The notes beneath the pieces are model-generated. The model saw only the letters and a list, made by a program, of their open reading frames with translations. It was not told where the DNA came from and did not search any database. Below, in pieces: positions 19,957 through 27,375 of a stretch of DNA of 35,950 bases (positions are counted from its first letter, which is position 1; every line of letters starts with the position of its first letter). The stretch is taken from IMG/VR virus record IMGVR_UViG_3300018481_000047, positions 1 through 35,950 of that record. The stretch is one strand, 5' to 3'. The position numbers and the translations under genes are program-made. This stretch comes from a virus.

Positions 19957-22122
19957 TTGTCCCGCTCTGAGCCGTATTACTTCGCCTGCGCCAGGCCGGA
20001 AGACATCGGGCAGTCCCTCGTTGCCCGCCTCGAGGAGATTCGAAAGCGCGACGAGACGGCGAGCGCCCGAAAGGACCAGTTCGCCCTCGCCTACAACCAC
20101 TATTACGGCTGGGACCTCGGGCAGGGCAGCACCAGCGAGGTGGCGCGCGGTGGCGACCAGGGCGAGCTCGCCACCATCCGGGTGAACCACGCGCGGCGCG
20201 CGGGCAAGTCCCTCCTCTCCCTCCTCCTCGGGCCCCGCTTCAGCTGGCGGCCCCAGGCGCCCAACGGGAGCGTCGGCGGGCGCAAGGCGCGGCTCCTCGC
20301 CGACGCCATCCTTGAGCACCAGATGAAGCGCCGGAAGCTCGCCTTGTTGATCGCCCGCTGGGTGGAGGTCGGCATCGTGACAAGCGAGGCCTTCATTTTC
20401 TCGGAGTGGGACGTCTCTGAGGGGCCCGAAATCGGCATCGACGAGGAGACCGGGCAGACGTTGCGCGAGGGCGACATCACCTACCGCGTCCTCCCGCCCT
20501 GGGACGTGACGCGCGAGCCTGACGCGAAGTGCTTCGACGAGTCCCCCTTTCTCTACGCCCGGGTGTGGCGGAACAAGTGGGACCTCGCCGCGATGTATGG
20601 CCAGGACATCCTCGGCCAGCCCTGCGCGGAGAAGATTGTGGCGGCCACCGATGACGCCCGGGTGCGAAGCCTCTCTGGGGCGCTTCACTTCCCCGCGAGC
20701 GGCGACCTCATCCCGGTGAACTACTTCTTCCACCGCCCCTCGCCTGCGCTGCCCGAGGGGCGGGAGACGCTCTTCGTCAACGCGGACGTGGTGCTCCGAG
20801 ACAGGCGCCTCAAGCCGGTCTACCCCTCCGGCATCCCGCTCACCCGCTTCGCCATCGACGAGCAATTCGACACGCCTCACGCCTATTCGAGCTGGTGGGA
20901 CGTGCTCGCCTCGCAGGAGGCAATTGACGGGGTGGAGTCGGCGGTGGCCACCAACCTGCTCAACTACGGCACCCAGTCCATTGCCATCGAGCAAGGCACC
21001 AAGTCCTCGGTGGACAGCGCCTACGGGGCCAAGGCCTTCTACTTCCCTCGCGGTGGCAAGCCGCCCTCCCCGCTGATGGTCGCCACCCTCCCGCCCCAGG
21101 CGCTGGAGTACCTGGACCGCAAAGAGGGCCAGATGCTCCAGCTGGTGGGGCTGAATGAGACGTTCATGGGGTCACCGAACACGGCGCAGATGAACGCGCA
21201 AGCGTTCGCCTTGCTCAGTTCGATGGCCGTGCAGGCCAACTCGCCCTCCCAGAACATGCTCCTCGAGGCGCTCTCCACGCTGGGGACCAACATCCTCGGG
21301 GTGTACTCGGCGAACGTCACCGAGCCGCGGCTGGTGCCCGTGGTGGGCAAGCAGAACAAGTCCATCCTCACCGCGATGCGCTACGTGGGCAGCGAGCTCG
21401 CCCCCATCGAGGCCTGTCCCGTCGACATCGGCAACGCCCTGGAGCAGACAGCCCCCGGGCGCTTCCAGCTCGCCACGCTCTACGCGGACAGGGGCTGGCT
21501 CACCACCCCGGAGCAGTGCCAGCAGGTGCTGGAGACGGGGCGAATGGAGCCGGCGGTGCAGTCGCTGCGAAACCGGCTGCTCATCCTCCAGGCGGAGAAC
21601 GAGGACCTCAAGGACGGCAAGGAGCCCCAGGTCCACGCCTGCGATGATCACCTGATGCACTTCAAGGAGCACGCGGGCGACGTGCTCAACGATTCCGAGG
21701 CCCGCGGAGACGCTCAGGTGCTCCAGGTGACGCACGCCCATCTCGACGCGCACTACCGGGAGTACTGGGGCCTCCCCACCCATCGCATCAACCCGATGAC
21801 CGGGATGCCGGAGCTCGACCCGATGACGGGCCAGCCCATCCCGATGACGGTGCAGGAGGACCCCCAATACCCGGTGCGCCTGCGCATCATGCTCGGACAG
21901 GTGCCCCCCGCGATGGCGGGCCCGCTGGACCCGCTCGCCGGCTCACCCGCGCAGATGCCAGCGCCAGAGGGCGGAGCCCCGGTAGACGGTGCGGCTCCAG
22001 CTCTGGCGGGCTCCCCTTTCGCGGCGGCGGGCGCGACGCAGCCTCCCAACCCAGTGGCTGGAGGCAGTCCCTTTGACCCGGCCGGCGGAGGCATCGGCGC
22101 AGCACCTCTCGCGGTCCAGTGA
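19957..22122 (+). CDS. Portal protein, P22-type (721 aa)
   Basis: TTG 19957 has GGAG six bases upstream and starts MSRSEPYYFACARPEDIGQS. The body follows large podoviral portals: RKDQFALAYNHYYGWDLG, TIRVNHARRAGKSLLSLLLG, VLPPWDVTREPDAK, NQ-rich helices (QMNAQAFALLSSMAVQANSP) and a long helical C-terminus, then a Pro/Gly/Ala-rich tail. At over 700 aa it is the size of P22 gp1-like portals, which form the dodecameric vertex for packaging and ejection. Position right after the large terminase supports the call. Confidence 0.85.
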   Translation: MSRSEPYYFACARPEDIGQSLVARLEEIRKRDETASARKDQFALAYNHYYGWDLGQGSTSEVARGGDQGELATIRVNHARRAGKSLLSLLLGPRFSWRPQAPNGSVGGRKARLLADAILEHQMKRRKLALLIARWVEVGIVTSEAFIFSEWDVSEGPEIGIDEETGQTLREGDITYRVLPPWDVTREPDAKCFDESPFLYARVWRNKWDLAAMYGQDILGQPCAEKIVAATDDARVRSLSGALHFPASGDLIPVNYFFHRPSPALPEGRETLFVNADVVLRDRRLKPVYPSGIPLTRFAIDEQFDTPHAYSSWWDVLASQEAIDGVESAVATNLLNYGTQSIAIEQGTKSSVDSAYGAKAFYFPRGGKPPSPLMVATLPPQALEYLDRKEGQMLQLVGLNETFMGSPNTAQMNAQAFALLSSMAVQANSPSQNMLLEALSTLGTNILGVYSANVTEPRLVPVVGKQNKSILTAMRYVGSELAPIEACPVDIGNALEQTAPGRFQLATLYADRGWLTTPEQCQQVLETGRMEPAVQSLRNRLLILQAENEDLKDGKEPQVHACDDHLMHFKEHAGDVLNDSEARGDAQVLQVTHAHLDAHYREYWGLPTHRINPMTGMPELDPMTGQPIPMTVQEDPQYPVRLRIMLGQVPPAMAGPLDPLAGSPAQMPAPEGGAPVDGAAPALAGSPFAAAGATQPPNPVAGGSPFDPAGGGIGAAPLAVQ

Positions 22123-22134
22123 CAGGGGGAACGG

Positions 22135-22407
22135 ATGACGACACGCAGACGCCCACCGGCACCAGCCAAGCGCGGTGAGCCAGAAGTCGAGGATGAACCC
22201 AGCCTCCCGCCGGACATGCCGGAGGAGCTCAAGGCCTGGGCCACGGGCGCGGAGCCTGAAGTCGCCTCCCGACACGTCGCCCCGGACGACCCCACCCCGC
22301 CGCCCCGGCCCGCTCGCTCCGCTCCTCGAGGCGCCTGCGTCTGCCCCACCTGCGGCACCACCACCACCGCCGCGGTCTGCGCGGTCGACGGCACGCAGCT
22401 GACATAG
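22135..22407 (+). CDS. Small protein with C-terminal zinc ribbon (90 aa)
   Basis: ATG 22135 follows a purine-rich AGGGGGAACGG. The N-terminal two-thirds is Pro/Glu/Arg-rich and likely disordered; the end has CVCPTCGTTTTAAVCAVDG, a CxxC plus further Cys. A zinc-ribbon gene between portal and scaffold is unusual in podoviruses. It may be an assembly factor, but this is inference. The TAG stop opens the conserved regulatory box. Confidence 0.6.
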   Translation: MTTRRRPPAPAKRGEPEVEDEPSLPPDMPEELKAWATGAEPEVASRHVAPDDPTPPPRPARSAPRGACVCPTCGTTTTAAVCAVDGTQLT

Positions 22408-22581
22408 CGCGATGGCAACACGCGCACATCTCGCAATCACCGAATAAGGGGAGCGCAACATGGCGGAAGCTTCGAACGGCGCGGGCGCGCAGTCACCAAC
22501 CAACGGCATCGCGCCATCGCAAAATGGCGCAAGCGCGCCATCGCCACACGGCACCAGCGCGACACCTGGCAATGGCGCGAC
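22405..22581. promoter_or_regulatory. Regulatory box and motif cluster around the scaffold start
   Basis: TAGCGCGATG (22405-22414) repeats the box at 17840. Motif copies in either orientation are ATCTCGCAAT (22428-22437), ATCGCGCCAT (22508-22517), ATGGCGCAAG (22524-22533), AGCGCGCCAT (22532-22541) and ATGGCGCGAC (22572-22581). They span the 52-base gap and the first 40 codons of the next gene, where the protein is low-complexity (NGA/NGT repeats), as if the DNA signal and not the protein is constrained. Confidence 0.45.
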
Positions 22582-23473
22582 CGTGCGCGGGCCAGATGGC
22601 AAGTTCGTCTCCACCGCCGGCAAGGCGCCTCCCGTGCCGGGTGTGCCGGGTGAGCCACCGCCGGGGGAGGGGACGCCCGCAGAGCAGGAGCGGCGCTTCA
22701 AGCGCAAGCTGAACGTCCTCGGGCGGGAGGAGGAGGCGGACCTCTCCGAGGAGGAGCTCTGGCGGGAGGTCCAGATGGGCCGCGGGATGCGGGCCAAGCT
22801 GGACCAGCAGCTCAAGGCGCTCAAGGCGCGGGAACGGGAGATTGTCTCCCTCGAGGAGCGCTTCTCCACCGACCCTCGCGCCATCTTCGAGGCCAAGGGG
22901 ATGGACCCGGTGGACTTCGCCAAGTCCGTCCTCGGCGAGCACGCCAAGCGGGAGCTGATGAGTCCGGAGGAGCGGCGGGCCTTCGAGGCGGAGGAGAAGC
23001 TGGCCAAGCTGGAGGCCCTCCAGAAGCAGCACGAGGAGAAGCAGAAGAGCCAGCTGGAGCAGGAGCGCAGCGCCCGCCTCTGGGAGCACGTCGCCCCGCA
23101 GTTCGAGTCCGCGATGGCGGAGCTCAGCATCCCCAAGACGCGGACCACCCTCGCCGAGATGGCCAAGGTGGGGATGGAGTTCCTTGACCTCGGCATCCCG
23201 CTAGAACCGCGCCAGGTGGTGGCGGAGACGAAGCGGCGGCTCCAGTCCGGGCATGACTCCTACCTCGATGCGCTCGACGCCAAGTCCCTGCGGGAGCGCC
23301 TGGGTAAGGAGCGCATCCGAGAAATCCTCCGCCTCGAGATGGAGGAGCGCAAAGCGAGCCAGGGCATCACCCCCTCCCCGGTGAAGGAGGTTCCCCGCGG
23401 CCCTCCGACACCGAAAGAGGAGGCCAAGCGCTACCTCACCGACTCGGAGCTGCGGGCCAAGCTTCGGCGCTGA
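22460..23473 (+). CDS. Putative scaffolding protein (337 aa)
   Basis: ATG 22460 has AAGGGGAG upstream. Residues 1-50 are a low-complexity Asn/Gly/Ala/Ser/Pro stretch; the rest is a highly charged helical rod (EEEADLSEEELWREVQMGRG, KLEALQKQHEEKQKSQLEQE). It ends with a Pro-rich segment and basic C-terminus (YLTDSELRAKLRR), like the coat-binding helix-turn-helix of P22-type scaffolds. Size, helicity, acidic-basic pattern and location between portal and coat all fit a scaffold that directs procapsid assembly and then leaves. Confidence 0.75.
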   Translation: MAEASNGAGAQSPTNGIAPSQNGASAPSPHGTSATPGNGATVRGPDGKFVSTAGKAPPVPGVPGEPPPGEGTPAEQERRFKRKLNVLGREEEADLSEEELWREVQMGRGMRAKLDQQLKALKAREREIVSLEERFSTDPRAIFEAKGMDPVDFAKSVLGEHAKRELMSPEERRAFEAEEKLAKLEALQKQHEEKQKSQLEQERSARLWEHVAPQFESAMAELSIPKTRTTLAEMAKVGMEFLDLGIPLEPRQVVAETKRRLQSGHDSYLDALDAKSLRERLGKERIREILRLEMEERKASQGITPSPVKEVPRGPPTPKEEAKRYLTDSELRAKLRR

Positions 23474-23868
23474 CGGCCGGAGGGGACCAGCGGCAGGTGT
23501 CCCTGAAGAGTGTGGGCCTTCCTCATCCGTTGGGCCTGTAGAACCCGCCGCCTTTCCCTGCTAGCCTCCCTCCTCGCTACTTCTCACCGAAGGGCAACGG
23601 GCGCACTGCGCTACCCGGCCTCGAGGTGAGGAGGCGAAGGCCTTCAGTGGGCGCACCGCGCTACCCTCTCAAGTCCCTCGACGCTTCGGACGTCGACCGG
23701 CCACACGCGGGCGCATCACGCTACCCGGGCTCACGCGACCCCCAGGCGACCCCAACGACTTCTCCCGGGCCCAACCCTTCACGGCCCGCGTGGATGCGCT
23801 CGCCCTCTCGCGTGCCCCGGGCCGCGGGCTTTCTTGGGCGCGAGCTCCGCCGGCCACCGGAGTGAGAC
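23474..23868. other. Long leader region before the coat gene, with three 19-bp repeats
   Basis: This 395-base stretch contains three repeats (23598-23616, 23648-23666, 23708-23726), the palindrome GAAGGCCTTC and a TTCG-capped hairpin (23678-23696). A 79-codon GTG frame (23626-23865) ends just before the coat gene, but its Arg/Pro/Ser-rich product and mediocre codon use make it doubtful. No tRNA is seen. It is the longest non-coding gap in the late region. Confidence 0.5.
23598..23726 (+). repeat. Three near-identical 19-bp repeats
   Basis: The copies read NGGGCGCAYYRCGCTACCC: CGGGCGCACTGCGCTACCC (23598), TGGGCGCACCGCGCTACCC (23648) and CGGGCGCATCACGCTACCC (23708). Start-to-start distances are 50 and 60 bases, roughly five and six helical turns. 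The core of copy 1, GCGCACTGCGC, is a perfect odd palindrome; the others are degenerate. A protein-binding or RNA-structure role is likely. Confidence 0.75.
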
Positions 23869-25122
23869 ATGGCTGAGGTGACGGTTTCGGAAGCACAGGG
23901 CATGTACAAGCGCCTCTATGACCCGGAGGTGGTGGACGTTCGCCCCCGGAGCGCAGTGGGTCAGCGCGCCATCCCCTTCAACAAGCGCAAGCGGCTCGGC
24001 GAGTCGTACCAAATTCCTGTCGCGGTGAAGATGCCGAACGGCTTCACCTACGCCGGCAGCTCGGGCGCGGCGGCGACGTTGAACGCGGCGCGGAACATGG
24101 TCATCAAGCAGGCCTCGGCCACCGGCTACGAGCTCGACCTGCGCGAGGAAATCACCTGGAAGGCCATCTCCCAGGCGGTGGAGGACGGGGAGGGCGCGTT
24201 CGGCTCCCTGGTGCAGACGGTCCAGGGGGCGATGATCGGCAGCTCATCGAACCGCCTCGAGGCCACGCTGCTTCATGGTCAGCGCGGCTATGGGACCATC
24301 GAGTCGGTCGCGGACGCGGGCAGCTCGCAAGTGAACGTGGTCATCACTGCGGCCACCTGGAGCAACGGCCTTTGGTGGGCGTGCGGACAGGGCTCAACCT
24401 GGGATGCCTTCACGTCGACAACCAAAAACAACGCCACGGGCGTCCTGGTGCTGCAGGCCATCACCAGTTCCACCCGCACCCTGAAGTTCGACCACTCGGG
24501 GACCTTCTCGTCCGAAGTGGCCGCGGGCGACGTCCTCTACCCGCAAGGGGCCTACGACGGCACCACGCACACCGATGCGCCGGGCCTGCTCACCCAGTGC
24601 AGCAACACCACCGGCACCAGCCTCGGCCTCAGCGCCACCACGTACATCAACTGGGGCGCGAACACGTACACGGCCACCGGGCCCATCTCGCACGGGATGA
24701 TTGAGGACGCGGTGTCGCGTCTGCGCGACCGTGGTGCGGAGGGCCGGCTCCAGGTCTGGCTCTCCAACAAGCGCTACAGCACGGTGGCGATGGAGGTGGC
24801 GTCCCTCCGGATGGTGACCGACGCGTCGCCGATGCAGAAAATCGGCGTCAAGGGCATCACCATTCAGAGCGCGGACGTCGGGGACATCGAAATCATCAAC
24901 AACCCGATGATGAAGGACGGCGAGTTCCTCATCCTGCCCGTCGAAGAGTGCGAGCGCGTGGGCTCCTCGGACATCACCGACAAGCTCCCCGGTCTGAACA
25001 AGGGCGAGTTCTTCCGGTACGTCCAGGACAAGAACACCTGCGAGTTCGGCGTCTATTCAGACCAGGCCGTCATCTGCAAGCGGCCCAACTGGTCGATGGT
25101 GGGCACCGGCCTCACCGACTAG
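23869..25122 (+). CDS. Major capsid protein (417 aa)
   Basis: ATG 23869 is preceded by CCGGAGTGAGAC. The protein begins MAEVTVSEAQGMYKRLYDPE and shows features of HK97-fold coat proteins: an N-arm, YQIPVAVKMPNGFTYAGSSG, a spine-like helix (LVQTVQGAMIGSSSNRLEAT), a beta-rich insertion from about 150 to 260 with Thr/Ser-rich strands, and a C-terminal part with VWLSNKRYSTVAMEV and DIEIINNPMMKDGEFLILP. The latter ends in the usual beta-sheet of the A and P domains. Position after the scaffold gene and a separate long leader fit a highly expressed coat. Confidence 0.85.
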   Translation: MAEVTVSEAQGMYKRLYDPEVVDVRPRSAVGQRAIPFNKRKRLGESYQIPVAVKMPNGFTYAGSSGAAATLNAARNMVIKQASATGYELDLREEITWKAISQAVEDGEGAFGSLVQTVQGAMIGSSSNRLEATLLHGQRGYGTIESVADAGSSQVNVVITAATWSNGLWWACGQGSTWDAFTSTTKNNATGVLVLQAITSSTRTLKFDHSGTFSSEVAAGDVLYPQGAYDGTTHTDAPGLLTQCSNTTGTSLGLSATTYINWGANTYTATGPISHGMIEDAVSRLRDRGAEGRLQVWLSNKRYSTVAMEVASLRMVTDASPMQKIGVKGITIQSADVGDIEIINNPMMKDGEFLILPVEECERVGSSDITDKLPGLNKGEFFRYVQDKNTCEFGVYSDQAVICKRPNWSMVGTGLTD

Positions 25123-25131
25123 CAGCGGCGC

Positions 25132-25164
25132 GGGAGCGGGGGGACGTTTGCCCTTTCCGCTCCC
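25132..25164 (+). terminator. Stem-loop after the coat gene, possible attenuator
   Basis: GGGAGCGG (25132-25139) and CCGCTCCC (25157-25164) are perfect 8-bp arms around a 17-base loop, ten bases after the coat stop. Only a weak T-rich tail follows, so full termination is uncertain. The 159-base gap to the next gene also contains a small GCCT-TCGGG-AGGC hairpin. Confidence 0.4.
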
Positions 25165-25281
25165 TTGCCTTCGGGAGGCTCGCGCGGCGCATCCCCTTTC
25201 GTCTCGCGAGTCCTCTCGTTTTTCGAGTCCGCCTCTCCCCTCCGCTGTCTGTCGTTCCCCTCAATCGAGAGTGAGTGAGCA

Positions 25282-26472
25282 ATGCCCGCAACCACGCTGA
25301 CCATCGAAACCCTTGAAGGTGAGGACCCCCTCAACGCTGCCTACCCCAACAACTTCGCCGACAAGGCCAAGCGGCTGCGGGCCTTCGCCCGGCACCTGAT
25401 GTCTGTCATCGGCGGGATGCGCCGCGGAGGTGGGGCCACCGTCCGCTACGGCACCGCCGCTGCGTCGGCCGTCGTCACCTGCGCCACCGTCGTGACGGGA
25501 AACACCGTCACCATCAACGGGCAGGCGCTCACCGCGACGCAGCACAACTCCACCGGGACGGTGACCTGCACCGCCTCGGGCATCGACGCGGCGGACACGG
25601 TCACCATCGGCGGCATCGTCCTCACCGCGAGACAGCACCGCGCCAAGGGCACCATCACCTGCTCCTCGGCGGACGCGGCCGACAACGTCACCATCGACGG
25701 GGTGACGTTCGTGGGCACCTCAGGCGCGGTGGTGCTGGGTGAGGCGACCTACAGCGTCGACACCGGCAACACCGAGGCGGCCACCAGCCTGGCGGCCCAA
25801 ATCAACGCCCACGTGGTCACCGCGGCAAAGGTGACTGCGAGCTCTGCGGCTGGCGTGGTCACCGTGCGCGCGACGGAGGCCTACCAGGGCACCGCAGGCA
25901 ACGCGCTGACCCTGGCGACGACGGACGCGACGGACCTCGCGGTCTCTGCCGCGACGCTCACCGGAGGCACGGCCCTCGCCGCGGCAGGGGCTGAGTTCGA
26001 CATGAGCGGCACCGACGCGCAGGTGGCGACCTCGCTTGGGGCGGCCATCAACGCGCATCCGACGATGTCCCTGCTGGTGACGGCCAAGGTTGCCACCAAC
26101 GTGGTGACCGTCCGCGCTGTCACCGCTGGCGCGGGCGGAGACGCCATCACGCTGGCCAGCTCCGACGCGCAGCTCGCGGTCTCCGCCGCGACGCTGGCCA
26201 GCGGCGCGACGGTGGCCAGCAATCAATTCGACTTCACCGGCACCAACACGCAGACCGCCGCGTGTCTCGTGGCTGCGCTCGCGGCCTCTGCCACCTCGCT
26301 GGTGAGCGGCCACGTGGTGGGGAGCAACGTCGCGGGGGTGGTGACCATCTCGGCGAAGAAGAAGGGGCTCCTCGGCAACGCCATCACCATCGCTTCGAGC
26401 GGCGCCACGCTCGCCATCACCGGCTCCGTCTCGCGGCTCGCGGGCGGCACCGAGACCGCGGTGAACTACTGA
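25282..26472 (+). CDS. Repeat-rich structural protein, possible head decoration or fibre (396 aa)
   Basis: After a helical N-terminus (NNFADKAKRLRAFARHLMSV), the protein is built from beta repeats. Two or three short units carry NTVTINGQALTATQH, DTVTIGGIVLTARQH and DNVTIDGVTFVG. They are followed by about three longer units of roughly 80-90 residues with AA-x-LAAAINAH, GVVTVRA, GNALTLATTDA and AATLTGGT. Ala, Thr, Val and Gly dominate. Similar repeats occur in phage virion proteins on head or tail surfaces. A location right after the coat gene favours a decoration or head-fibre role. No enzymatic motif is visible. Confidence 0.65.
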   Translation: MPATTLTIETLEGEDPLNAAYPNNFADKAKRLRAFARHLMSVIGGMRRGGGATVRYGTAAASAVVTCATVVTGNTVTINGQALTATQHNSTGTVTCTASGIDAADTVTIGGIVLTARQHRAKGTITCSSADAADNVTIDGVTFVGTSGAVVLGEATYSVDTGNTEAATSLAAQINAHVVTAAKVTASSAAGVVTVRATEAYQGTAGNALTLATTDATDLAVSAATLTGGTALAAAGAEFDMSGTDAQVATSLGAAINAHPTMSLLVTAKVATNVVTVRAVTAGAGGDAITLASSDAQLAVSAATLASGATVASNQFDFTGTNTQTAACLVAALAASATSLVSGHVVGSNVAGVVTISAKKKGLLGNAITIASSGATLAITGSVSRLAGGTETAVNY

Positions 26473-26795
26473 TGGAAGCCAGGCTCCTCAGTCAGGGCGG
26501 CTTCGCTCAGGCGCTCTCCGGCACCCCGACGTTGCTGGGGGCCATCGTCAGTACCACCACCATCAACAACGGGGACACCGCGGTCCCCTTCACCATCCCG
26601 CCCGGGGCGCTGATTCTGATCCAGCCCAGCGCCGCGGTGCACATCTACCCGGTGTCGAGCGTCACCGGGACGGCCACCACCGCCAACGGGGTGAAGCTCG
26701 TGACGGACGAGAAGTTCATCATTCGGATGACGGCAGACCGGCCCTTCCTTGCCATCGTGGGGGCGGCCACCACGCGCGTCTGGGCCCTCACGTGA
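26472..26795 (+). CDS. Small beta-rich virion-module protein (107 aa)
   Basis: ATG 26472 overlaps the preceding TGA (TGATG). The protein (LGAIVSTTTINNGDTAVPFT, PPGALILIQPSAAVHIYPVS, ADRPFLAIVGAATTRVWALT) is an all-beta fold with hydrophobic strands, like small capsid-associated or trimeric decoration proteins in similar gene positions. No signature decides between the two. Confidence 0.6.
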   Translation: MEARLLSQGGFAQALSGTPTLLGAIVSTTTINNGDTAVPFTIPPGALILIQPSAAVHIYPVSSVTGTATTANGVKLVTDEKFIIRMTADRPFLAIVGAATTRVWALT

Positions 26796-27079
26796 GCTGG
26801 GCGTCCCCAGAGGCAGCGGCCTTCGTGGGGACGCTCGCGGGCGCCTTCGTCGCGGCGCTCGTGCCGGGCCTCATCCTCGCCTGGCGCAGCGGGAAGTTCT
26901 CCGCCTTCACCCACCAGACGGAGCTGCGACTGACGCAGGGAAACACGGCGCTGGCGGACCTGCGCAAGGTGGACCTGGAGCAGGCCGACCAGCTCGGGAT
27001 GGTGCGGACGCACACGCAGACCCTCGAGGCGCGGGTGCGCGCCCTCGAGGAGGAAATCCGAACCCTACGGAGGTCGTAA
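26792..27079 (+). CDS. Membrane plus coiled-coil protein in the virion gene block (95 aa)
   Basis: The GTG start overlaps the previous stop. Residues 8-31 (AAAFVGTLAGAFVAALVPGL) form a membrane segment and residues 45-95 a charged coiled coil ending EARVRALEEEIRTLRRS. This is the plan of an i-spanin or of a small envelope-associated protein, yet it sits between head genes. Either a displaced lysis protein or a structural membrane-penetrating component is possible. Confidence 0.6.
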   Translation: MSWASPEAAAFVGTLAGAFVAALVPGLILAWRSGKFSAFTHQTELRLTQGNTALADLRKVDLEQADQLGMVRTHTQTLEARVRALEEEIRTLRRS

Positions 27080-27372
27080 TGCAGGACATCCCCCCTGAAG
27101 TCCTCGCGGCGCTGCGCTCGGTCTACTCGGGCATGGACAAGTACGCCTCCCAGGCCAACGCGAAGGAGATGCGCGAGCTCTACATGCCCAAGCCCCCGGG
27201 CGCTCCGGGCGAGGAGATGCAGGAGGAGCCTGGCCCTGCCCCCGAGGCGGAGCAGGTGCCCGGAGCCGAGGGCGCGGACATGCTCAAGGCCGACGCGATG
27301 CCGGAGGAGGGCGAGGAGGAGCTGGAGCTGTCCCCGGAACTGATCGCCTCGCTCTTCGGCGAAGAGGGGTGA
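27079..27372 (+). CDS. Acidic small protein (97 aa)
   Basis: ATG 27079 follows GGAGG, overlapping the previous TAA (TAATG). The first 40 residues are helical (PPEVLAALRSVYSGMDKYAS), the rest is Pro/Glu-rich and strongly acidic, ending LELSPELIASLFGEEG. It resembles disordered small head-assembly or adaptor-associated proteins by composition only. Confidence 0.55.
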   Translation: MQDIPPEVLAALRSVYSGMDKYASQANAKEMRELYMPKPPGAPGEEMQEEPGPAPEAEQVPGAEGADMLKADAMPEEGEEELELSPELIASLFGEEG

Positions 27373-27375
27373 GCC

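Noticed and set aside
23598-23726. CRISPR-like array of three repeats
   Set aside because: Repeats are only 19 bp, diverged, and spaced 31 and 41 bp apart; no cas genes or longer array.
23626-23865. 79-codon gene just before the coat gene
   Set aside because: It has a GTG start without a good ribosome site, Arg/Pro/Ser-rich sequence and mediocre codon use. It is kept only as a caveat in the leader region.
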